DNA of 64,000 nucleotides from Rapana venosa (lineage: Eukaryota > Mollusca > Gastropoda > Neogastropoda > Muricidae), in contig CM054162.1 in the NCBI GenBank assembly GCA_028751875.1, positions 143,532 through 207,531 on the forward strand. The letters run 5' to 3'. This document shows positions 46,012 through 53,994 of this stretch, in pieces. A program made the position numbers and the translations under genes. Position 1 is the first letter of the stretch, and each line of letters begins with the position of its first letter. The notes under the pieces were generated by a model. That model ran no database searches. It was given only the letters and a program-made list of their open reading frames with translations, and was not told where the DNA came from.

Positions 46012-46819
46012 TTCGAACGAACTATTATTGCTGACGACCAGTCCCTGATGAATCAGAACAAAGCAGCTCTTCAAGATCACACAGACCAACTCAACACAAG
46101 CTGTGAGAGGTATGACATGAAGATCAGTATCACCAAAACAGAAGTTATGTCTGTCAGCAGAAGTCCAGGAAAGCTTGACATCAACATCAACGGCACCCAG
46201 CTGAAACAGACCAAAGAATTTAAATACCTTGGCAGCCTCTTCACTGAAGATGGAAAATTGGACAGAGAGATAGAAACAAGATGCCAGAAAGCGAACGCAG
46301 TCAGTTACCAACTCGCCCCCCTTCTAAAACATTCCAGCATCCCAATGAGCACCAAGGCAAAACTCATTAACGCCATCTTCGTTCCAACACTCACATACCA
46401 GTGTCAGACATAGGCCCTAACAAAAGCCTTGGAGAGAAAATTGGTCACACGTGAAATGCGCTGCCTGAGAAAAGCTGTCAACAAGACCAGACGCGACAAG
46501 ATCAAGAATGAGGTAATCAGAGACATGGTCGGACTAACACCAATTCTCCACCATATCGAACAACAAAGAATCAGGTGGTTTGGTCACCTCACTAGAATGC
46601 CGCCCAACCAACCAGCCCTACGGGCATACACCACCAAATTCAATGGCTGGAAAGCCAGAGGTAGACCAAGGAGACGATGGAGCGACTCCGTGGCTGACAC
46701 CCTGGGAGCCCATGACCTGTCACTACATCAAGCCTCCCGCCTAGCTGCAGACAGACGTCTGTGTCTCCCCGCGACGCCGAAGGGCACCAGCGGAAGATGA
46801 AAGAAAGAAGAAGAAGAAG
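46012..46819 (+). mobile_element. 5'-truncated RTE-like LINE, RT end and C-terminus
   Basis: The plus strand starts at ADDQSLM (end of an RT catalytic block) and continues with MKISITKTEVMSVSRS, FKYLGSLFTEDGKLDREIE, a stop at 46411, then REMRCLRKAVNKTRRDKI, RIRWFGHLTRMP, RGRPRRRWSDSVADTL and a C-terminal end near 46800. It is nearly free of frame breaks, unlike other LINEs here. It ends in (GAA)n at 46801-46819. The flanks share GTACT..TTCTTT (45998-46013 and 46820-46832), a probable target-site duplication, and repeat unit copy 1 lacks the insertion at the matching site (26455). Confidence 0.88.
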
Positions 46820-46909
46820 TACTTTCTTTTCATCTGGCCCTTGCCCTGAATAGGGACTATCAACAAAACAAGGGAGAGAGCCTACTACAATAACAGAGAG
46901 AGAGAGGGG

Positions 46910-46973
<64 letters not shown>

Positions 46974-47040
46974 GAGAGAGGTGTACACATTGAAACAGAC
47001 AGAGAAAGGGGATGGGATGGGTAGCAGACACATTGACAGA

Positions 47041-47454
47041 GAAACAAACTATAAAACACAAATAGGCTAATTTTATTTTTTTAACCCAAAGGAAAACGAA
47101 AAAACAAAAACCAACACTTTACTTCAAACTATGGGAAACTTCTTACTACACTACACTACACTACACTGCACTACACTACACTACACTTCACTGCACTGCA
47201 CTGCACTGCACTGCACTGCACTGCACACTGCACTGCACTGCACTGCACTCCACTACACTGCACTACACTACACTACACTGCACTGCACTACACTACACTA
47301 CACTACACTACACTACACTGCACTACACTGCACTGCACTACATGCATACACTACTCTATGCAGTAGGTAAGATAAGACGCAGTTGCACAAAACAAGATAA
47401 AAAAACACAACACATCTTAACACATGGAACACAACACAACACAACAAAAGCACA

Positions 47455-47493
<39 letters not shown>

Positions 47494-47546
47494 ACACACA
47501 CACACACACACACCCACACACACACACACACCAAAAAAAAGTTCCC
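47041..47546. repeat. Large repeat unit, copy 6, cut by gap
   Basis: AAACTATAAAACACAAATAG, TATGGGAAACTTCTTACTAC, ACTGC/ACTAC repeats (47138-47345), GTAAGATAAGACGCAGTTGC and CA repeats, then the gap. Confidence 0.8.
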
Positions 47547-48046
47547 NNNNNNNNNNNNNNNNNNNNNNNNNNNNNNNNNNNNNNNNNNNNNNNNNNNNNN
47601 NNNNNNNNNNNNNNNNNNNNNNNNNNNNNNNNNNNNNNNNNNNNNNNNNNNNNNNNNNNNNNNNNNNNNNNNNNNNNNNNNNNNNNNNNNNNNNNNNNNN
47701 NNNNNNNNNNNNNNNNNNNNNNNNNNNNNNNNNNNNNNNNNNNNNNNNNNNNNNNNNNNNNNNNNNNNNNNNNNNNNNNNNNNNNNNNNNNNNNNNNNNN
47801 NNNNNNNNNNNNNNNNNNNNNNNNNNNNNNNNNNNNNNNNNNNNNNNNNNNNNNNNNNNNNNNNNNNNNNNNNNNNNNNNNNNNNNNNNNNNNNNNNNNN
47901 NNNNNNNNNNNNNNNNNNNNNNNNNNNNNNNNNNNNNNNNNNNNNNNNNNNNNNNNNNNNNNNNNNNNNNNNNNNNNNNNNNNNNNNNNNNNNNNNNNNN
48001 NNNNNNNNNNNNNNNNNNNNNNNNNNNNNNNNNNNNNNNNNNNNNN
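47547..48046. other. Assembly gap of exactly 500 N
   Basis: Round-length run of N; true size unknown. It cuts both repeat copy 6 and the following SINE. Confidence 0.98.
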
Positions 48047-48252
48047 ATTGATGGCGGCGCCAATCTCCTCTCCCTCGCTGTTTTACCTTTCTGACCCTAA
48101 AAAGGCAGGTACCCATTTACAGCTGGGTGAACTGGGGAACTGTACTGAAGCCAAGGCGCGCAAAGGGTCACCCATCCAAGTGGTAACCACGCTCCATGCT
48201 GCTTAAGCTTAGATGGGAAAATCGAGTGTTCTTACCACTGAGCTATCCTGTA
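48047..48252 (-). mobile_element. Chimeric tRNA/5S-rRNA-headed SINE, 3' part missing at gap
   Basis: On the minus strand the tRNA A box TAGCTCAGTGG is at 48235-48245. The 5S A-box counterpart AAGCTTAAGCAGCATG is at 48195-48210 and the C-box counterpart TTGGATGGGTGACC is within 48162-48179, closer to 5S rRNA than in the first copy. The body (GCGCGCCTTGGCTTCAGTAC, CAGCTGTAAATGGGTACCTG) matches 9808-10088 closely. The 3' end is lost in the N gap. Confidence 0.85.
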
Positions 48253-48320
48253 ATAATCAATTTTATAATGGGAATTAAGTTGTAACTGGTTACCTGCACT
48301 CGCGTTTCCTCACTATATGT

Positions 48321-48325
<5 letters not shown>

Positions 48326-48375
<50 letters not shown>
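48326..48375. repeat. (TA)n microsatellite
   Basis: About 24 TA units. Confidence 0.9.
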
Positions 48376-48379
<4 letters not shown>

Positions 48380-49010
48380 GGGTCTAAGTATCAACATTTG
48401 ACATTTTCACTTTTTTATATGACTGGACTGGGAAACAGGCCTGATTTATTATAAAAGTAGAAATTTTCCAATATGGTGATTAATTATCGATTTACTGATC
48501 AGAACTCAAACGTGTCATATGAAAAAGGGCTAAGTGATGTCTAGCAGAAGGCACTAATGGATGCTAGCAGGTTCCGACTGTGGCTTGAAGTAACAGACAC
48601 CAGACTGAGGATCAGGCCAAAGAGTGTTACCAAAACACTAGCAGGTTGAGAAAGCATTGCAGTGCCACTGCTGGCCGCCTCAAAACGTTGATGGTTCCTA
48701 GACCCCTAAAGCAGGATAGCTGGGTTTGTTTATGACCATCGTGAGATTGTTTTAACATGTCTATAGGGAGGCTGTGGGAAAGTGGAGTACGGTTGGTGTC
48801 TAATGAATAGTATACACACTGTATCATAACATTCTGTTTCTGATACCTTACCAGGAAGCACTGCATTTTCATTCCGTCTTCCGAAGCATTGAAAAACTAT
48901 TCCAAAAGCATCAACTTTGTACCACAAAAAGGGGTAAGTTTGGGTTTTATTCTCTTATGAGGTTTTGGTTTATTACTAGTATTTCTATAAATGTTGATTC
49001 ATATCAATAG
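48376..49010. other. Unassigned DNA
   Basis: About 630 bases of balanced composition with minus-strand frames up to 81 codons and no recognised domain. It is one of the few stretches without visible repeats. Confidence 0.4.
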
Positions 49011-49222
49011 GCTTGCATACTCTTTTTCAATCCCTCTCTCTTCGTGTGCATGCACACATGTTTGTGTAATTTACATTTTCATATTAATTGCCATATTAGT
49101 CTGTTGGGAGAGTGCATGCTTCCATCTCTGTGTGTTAGAGCATCAAGAGCGTCTATATACCCATGCATGCGTGCGTACATGCATGTGTCTGTCTGTCTAT
49201 GTTTTTTGTTTGTATGCTGTAT

Positions 49223-49254
<32 letters not shown>

Positions 49255-49383
49255 TTTTCATATGTGCCGTGTTTGTGTCTGTGTCCATGCTTTTCATATG
49301 TGCGGTGTGTTGTGTGTGTCTGTGTTCCGTGTTTTTCATATGTTCGGTGTGTGTGTCTGTGTCTGTCTGTCTGTGTTTCTTAG

Positions 49384-49470
<87 letters not shown>

Positions 49471-49660
49471 GTGCGTGTGTGTGTCTGTCTGTGTTTTTCA
49501 TATGTGCGTGTGTGTCTGTGTTTTTCATATGTGTCTCTGTGTGTGTCTGTCTGTGTTTTTCATAATTTTATGTGCTGTGTGTGTCTGTATTTTTTCATAT
49601 GTGTGTGTCTGTGTCTCTGTGTGTGTGTGCGCGTGTGTGATGCATGCAAGCATGCGTGTG
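49011..49660. repeat. TG-rich microsatellite
   Basis: Interrupted GT repeats with recurring TTTTTCATATGTG units (49254, 49289, 49334, 49494, 49523, 49594). A long pure (TG)n lies at 49385-49468. Confidence 0.9.

Positions 49661-49663
<3 letters not shown>

Positions 49664-49718
<55 letters not shown>
49664..49718. repeat. (AG)n microsatellite
   Basis: About 26 AG units. Confidence 0.92.
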
Positions 49719-49759
49719 TGTGTGTGTGTTTGTCTATGTGTGTATACATGCGTGTGTGA

Positions 49760-50058
49760 GCTTATGGGTATGTGTTGTGTGTAATTTGGGGAGGGCAGGG
49801 GACATCAATATTGATAGCATGTTGTTGTGGGCAGTTTCTGCTTATTCTTTTTCTTCTGTCTTGTTTGTGTAGCTGTTTATTTCTTGGTGGTGGGATGGGA
49901 CAGAAGGAAAGAGAGGATCGTGTCAGATTGCCAGCTGCCTCTACAAGTCTATTTCTCCCCTTCCAGCCCATGTCAAGCATGTCATCATCTACTAAGATTG
50001 CTGTGGTGGTCAAAATCGGAAACAATACTTAACAGCTCTCCTCTTTGCAGTCAACACC

Positions 50059-50060
<2 letters not shown>
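49760..50060. other. Unassigned DNA
   Basis: About 300 bases without a recognisable gene or repeat. An 86-codon frame exists on each strand; neither has a known motif. Confidence 0.4.
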
Positions 50061-50127
<67 letters not shown>

Positions 50128-50135
50128 ATATATAC

Positions 50136-50190
<55 letters not shown>

Positions 50191-50204
50191 ATATATATAT
50201 ATCC
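50061..50204. repeat. (TA)n microsatellite
   Basis: About 140 bases of TA with occasional slips. Confidence 0.92.
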
Positions 50205-50283
50205 CCCTTTCCCATGTCTTAGCCACTGTATTCTTTCTTGCATATTCATCTACACATATTTTATAAAATTACTCACAGCAATT

Positions 50284-50437
50284 GCGCGCGTGCGTGCGCG
50301 CACACACAAAAACACACACACACATCATCATCATCTCACACACACATAGATTATTTCAGTGTTTTTTGCTTTAACTTGACTTGTGTGTGATACAGAGAGA
50401 GAGAGAGAGAGAGAGATGAGAGATGAGAGAGAGAGAG

Positions 50438-50479
<42 letters not shown>

Positions 50480-50500
50480 GGGGGGGAGGGAGAGAGAGTA
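50284..50500. repeat. CG/CA and AG microsatellites
   Basis: CG/CA repeats at 50284-50345 and AG repeats at 50394-50500, with a short spacer between. Confidence 0.88.
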
Positions 50501-51100
50501 CAAGTGTATGCAATATGTTGAGACTTGTCTTTATATTACCTATGAAATGCAGCTGCATGCCTAACACTCTTCCCACCACTAGGTGCTAGGCCTTTCCTAA
50601 CATAAACAGACTCTGGTTTTCCGCTGTCTGTTTCCCATCACATTCCATCGCCAGTCTGGTCTGAGTTTGGATATCAGAAACAGACCAGCTGTTTGTTTAC
50701 CTTAGCCGTCAGCTAGTGGGGACAGGGCTTGGCTAGAACTCTGAGGGGTGGCCTGCCTGGCAATAAAACACTGGACACCATCAGCCAGCGGGGTCTGTGT
50801 ATTGGCTAATGTTTTATTTCTGCCAAATGATAAGAGGAATGAAAGGGTTGAAGAAAACTGCCAGTGAGGTCTACCTAGCACCAACATAAACTATTAAATT
50901 TTTAAAAAAATAATGGCTACTGCCAACCACTAAATTTTTCTCTCCCTAACTGCAACATAAAAAGCGTAATTATGTTAGGAATATCAGATTCATGTCATCT
51001 TGATAACTATCAGTGTCATAGATCACAATATTTCAAATGCAGTTTTCTCAAAAACTAGCTGCACAGTGATAGTACCTTCTGGCGAGCACCCCTCAACATC
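50501..51100. other. Unassigned DNA with a weak internal duplication
   Basis: GTCAGCTAGTGGGGACAGGG near 50708 and ATCAGCCAGCGGGGTCTGTG near 50778 look like a degenerate direct repeat of about 70 bases. No gene. Confidence 0.35.
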
Positions 51101-51192
51101 CTATTGTTCACTAAAGGAGAAACCTAAGCCTACCCAGTATATCAGAAACGTTTAAAACAGAGGTAACCTCCCTTGAAAACATTCTACATTAA

Positions 51193-51198
51193 TTTATT
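51193..51198 (-). promoter_or_regulatory. AATAAA polyadenylation signal of the LTR
   Basis: AATAAA on the minus strand, about 500 bases after the TATA-like box. Confidence 0.5.
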
Positions 51199-51330
51199 CA
51201 AGAACCAACCATCCAAGCACAGCACTGACACAAGACACTCAATGATGACAACCACAACAGCACAAAGAACCATCACAGAACTCAATCATATCTACAGAAC
51301 ATCCCCCACCTGTCACTTAGAAAGAACAAG

Positions 51331-51606
51331 GTGCACTCCTGCACCCAGGAAAGACGTTGACAAAACGGACAGCACAACGAAGAACGTAGACTAGTCCTCG
51401 GGAGCCAGAACCACTCAAAGATGAATGCTCTCCTCTGCTCTCCAAGTAGAGACACAACACCACAGGAAGTACGGTGCACTCCTGCACCTCGAGGAAGACG
51501 TTGACAGGACGGACACGACACAACAACGAAGACCGGGTTCACAGGAGCCTGAACTACTCCAAGTGCTGCTCCCCCCTGCTCTCCAAATAGAGAGACAACA
51601 TCACGC
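51331..51606. repeat. 143-base tandem duplication inside the LTR
   Basis: GTGCACTCCTGCACC occurs at 51331 and 51474. Both units continue with GAAGACGTTGACA/GGAAAGACGTTGACA, CAGAACCACTC/CTGAACTACTC and CTGCTCTCCAA(G/A)TAGAGA. Confidence 0.75.
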
Positions 51607-51693
51607 GGCGCCCAACAGCCCAGCTGGAACGGCGACCAGCGAACTTCAGCCAAAGACTGAATCTCCTCCTCCTCCCTAAAGTCAAATCATCCT

Positions 51694-51703
51694 CCTATTT
51701 AAA
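51694..51703 (-). promoter_or_regulatory. TATA-like box of the LTR
   Basis: TTTAAATAGG on the minus strand, placed as expected for an LTR promoter. Confidence 0.4.
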
Positions 51704-51943
51704 GCGGCTGCTACTCAGCTGATGAAGCTAATCCTAACTCACGACCAAGAACTTCACAAGAAGCTAACCTGCATGAAAAATTGCAGAGAAAAGGGAATGT
51801 GCACCCCACTAAGCTGGAGTTCACCATATACATAAAAAATGTGAATGTGAACACAGAAAAATACCAGCATCCAGACACAGAGAGAGAAATGGCATTGAGT
51901 AAAGCACAGAATTATGTGCAGAACTATGCGAACCGTGACAATA

Positions 51944-51961
51944 CCCCCCCCCCCCCCCCCC
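51944..51961 (-). other. Possible polypurine tract (18 G)
   Basis: A G run on the minus strand directly upstream of the putative LTR start. In LTR elements such a tract primes plus-strand DNA synthesis. Its purity may reflect later expansion. Confidence 0.4.
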
Positions 51962-52399
51962 TTAAATTCAAACCACCTGGTTTGAACCATAACCAAGACA
52001 AGGTGAGCATAATGAACAATGAAACACACAGACACTACTAATCAGCCTGGTGACAAAGTGTCACTACAACGAAAAGAAACGCCTGGCAACAACCAGCTTG
52101 GTGACAACTGACCCAGCGATAGCAGGCCACAATGTCAATCAACACAAGCAACAACCAATCCCAGCAACAGGTTCCCCAAGACATGATATGACCCCAGGCT
52201 ACCTCCGCGCCATAAAATAATATACACCTTCTTAAAGTTCCAACACCAAAACCTGGAAGCAATTTCCACACAAGAGAACCAAGGCAACACAGACCTACCC
52301 ATTCACACTGGAATAAAAAGAACCTGAAAATTTAGCCCACACTACAAGGTACTTAACTTCCCTAAAAAACAAAAAACTACGTGGCCCTAAGACATGACC

Positions 52400-52919
52400 A
52401 AGCACTTCCCTAGCAAACGGTCAAGGACATCTGCCCCAACACCTCCTCCACCAGGAACGGGGCTTTGAAATAACGGCAACTGCAGTGAGCCTCCTACCAG
52501 TTGTCCACTGCTGGGCCTGACATTCTCCAGGAAGTGGAAAAGAGTGAAATCCTTTTGAGCGAAGGAATCTCGACCATGGGAGCACCCTGGCCACACTTAC
52601 CTTTGCCACAGTCTTCCGACAGGAATTACAGAACTTGACATAGCGCCTGATATCTGCACACATCCTGTCCTGGCCAGTAGTAGTCCTTGAAAATCTTGTC
52701 ACGTGTCTGCCTTGCTCCCAGATGACCTGACATGGGAGTTTGATGCCCCAGCTGCATCACAGTGACATGGAGGTCCTTAGGAACACAGACCTGACTGACA
52801 GAACCACAGTGACCCTGGAACGACCGGACAAGAACTCCTTGCTGGTACTGAAATGAAACGTTCCCAGACCTTGTCCTTATAGTGGCATTACTCTCTGCCA
52901 GATCTCTCATCCCTTGCAA
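52400..52919 (-). pseudogene. Ty3/Gypsy integrase N-terminal zinc-binding region
   Basis: The minus-strand frame has VCVPKDLHVTVMQLGHQTPM then SGHLGARQTRDKIFKDYYWP, followed after a one-base shift (near 52675) by RYVKFCNSCRKTV. This is the H-x-H...C-x2-C zinc-binding module of Ty3/Gypsy integrases, with the two histidines in GHQTPMSGH and the cysteines in CNSC (52619-52630). Downstream the expected catalytic core is not recognisable, so the element is truncated or highly decayed. No reverse transcriptase is visible between this module and the protease upstream. Confidence 0.75.
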
Positions 52920-52964
52920 GCTTGGATCTTGCTTCTGTTTCCTTTCTAACTCATCACGAGTCCC

Positions 52965-53441
52965 TTACACACCCAGCCCAGGAATAGTTGGGACAGGCTT
53001 TGACTTCTGATCAGCCCGAGTCCTAGCTTCTGTGACTCCAACAATCTTAGGGTCAGCATACACAGGAACTCTCATGATAGTACCACCTGTTTCCCAGGCT
53101 ACATTTCCAATGAGAACATCCATGACTGGTGCTTCCATCACAGCTTCGTCGAAACGATCACGGATAAATGGAGAATGGAAGTCAACCAGGGCGATAGGCA
53201 GCACAGATGGGCACTTAGACTCTGCTAGGACTACCCGCACCGTTGCTCCAGTGAAAGACTGTGGAGAGACCAACCTACAAGCAGCAACAATCATGTGAGC
53301 TCCGGCGTCTCGCAACCCTCCGACAACCTGACCATCAACCATGGCTTCACACCGAGGAGTGTACACTTTAGACGCACATGGGACGCACAAGCTGGGTGGA
53401 GACCCTGGGGTTTGGTACCCAGAACAATCCTGCCTGAACAC
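52965..53441 (-). pseudogene. Ty3/Gypsy aspartic protease domain
   Basis: An open minus-strand frame of 158 codons contains VDGQVVGGLRDAGAHMIVAA, RLVSPQSFTGATVRVVL and APVMDVLIGNV, then a linker ending in EARTRADQKSKPVP. The first is the catalytic loop of retropepsin-type proteases, but the usual D-T/S-G is D-A-G (53301-53309). The second half (xxDVLIGN) is the normal I-IG block. A GTRDELERKQKQDPSL-type segment then leads directly to the integrase module, with a stop at the junction (near 52963). Confidence 0.78.
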
Positions 53442-53465
53442 TGCAGAGACTACTTTGTATTACCT

Positions 53466-53507
53466 GCACTCTCTAGCGAAATGACCACCCCTTCCACACT
53501 TGAAACA
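53466..53507 (-). pseudogene. Gag zinc knuckle (CCHC)
   Basis: CFKCGRGGHFAREC fits C-x2-C-x4-H-x4-C exactly, the nucleic-acid-binding knuckle at the end of Gag. It is in the same frame as the protease, with one TAA (53460-53462) between them. Most of Gag upstream is not recognisable. Confidence 0.82.
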
Positions 53508-53509
53508 GA

Positions 53510-53990
53510 CAGGTGGCTGATGGGCTTCCCTCTGCTAGGTCTCCCTTCAGAACGGGACAGGTCTAAGCCCTTCTGGACCAAAACAACCCTGCTGGCTTTG
53601 CTCAGAGCTATCCTGTTTGCCAAACTCTCATCATTTCCCAGATTCGGATTGGGATTTACCTTCCCTTCCATCTAAACCTCTGAGGCTTGGCTCAAAAAGG
53701 GCCCGCATAAAGACACAGAGAGAGAAATGGCAATGAGTAATGCAACAATTAGGACAATTATGTCTTTCAGTCGGCTGCCTTTTGATTCCCCCTCACCACT
53801 GTAATCACTGGAGTCAGACTGCATCAAATTGTGCGATGGCGTTAAAGTACCATCTTCTACCATGTCAGCAAAAAAATTTGGCGGTGACCAAAATGCTGAT
53901 ATGTTTTTTGGTCTTTGTTTAGAATTCTTTATTCCCTTTTTCATCTCCCTCAGAAACATGGCGATGTTTTATCCTAACTGCTCCTCAGTC
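53510..53990. other. Gag remnant and flank, unassigned
   Basis: A minus-strand frame (53672-53959, 95 codons) has a hydrophobic run (IIVLIVALLIAISLSVSL) but no family match. A 33-base block at 53712-53744 matches 51874-51906 in the putative LTR at 31 positions, so an LTR piece may lie here. Confidence 0.4.
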
Positions 53991-53994
53991 GTTA

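Larger units (their letters stand above)
44051..47040. repeat. Large repeat unit, copy 5 (best preserved)
   Basis: All landmarks are present in clean form: CAAACTACCAAACACAAATA, ACTAC/ACTGC repeats, GCAAGATAAGACGTAGTTGC, CA repeats, GACAGGACAGTGGAAGTCAG (45144-45163), ACACACTGAGAACAACACAT (45296-45315), CA repeats and GATTTATCATAAAGTAAATG. TG repeats, TCAGAAAACACGACTATTAT, AG repeats and ACATTGAAACAGACAGAG follow. Without the LINE insertion at 46012-46819 it is about 2.17 kb. The core has no long frame. Confidence 0.82.
51110..51940 (-). repeat. Long terminal repeat of a Ty3/Gypsy element (3' LTR)
   Basis: On the minus strand it would start with TGTCAC (51935-51940), three bases after a run of G (C at 51944-51961 on the plus strand) that fits a polypurine tract. 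A TATA-like TTTAAATAGG lies at 51694-51703 and an AATAAA polyadenylation signal at 51193-51198. The 3' boundary is not clear (about 51100-51170). It follows the Gypsy coding remnants in the correct order. Confidence 0.5.

Noticed and set aside
47313..48206. Frames spanning the N gap at 47.5 kb
   Set aside because: Made mostly of unknown bases; flanks are microsatellite and SINE.
50708..50810. LTR-like pair near 50.7-50.8 kb
   Set aside because: The similarity is short and degenerate, and no terminal motifs or element between them could be seen.
53672..53959. 95-codon minus-strand frame with a hydrophobic segment as a possible env or membrane gene
   Set aside because: It overlaps the LTR-like block and matches nothing recognisable; a chance frame is more likely.
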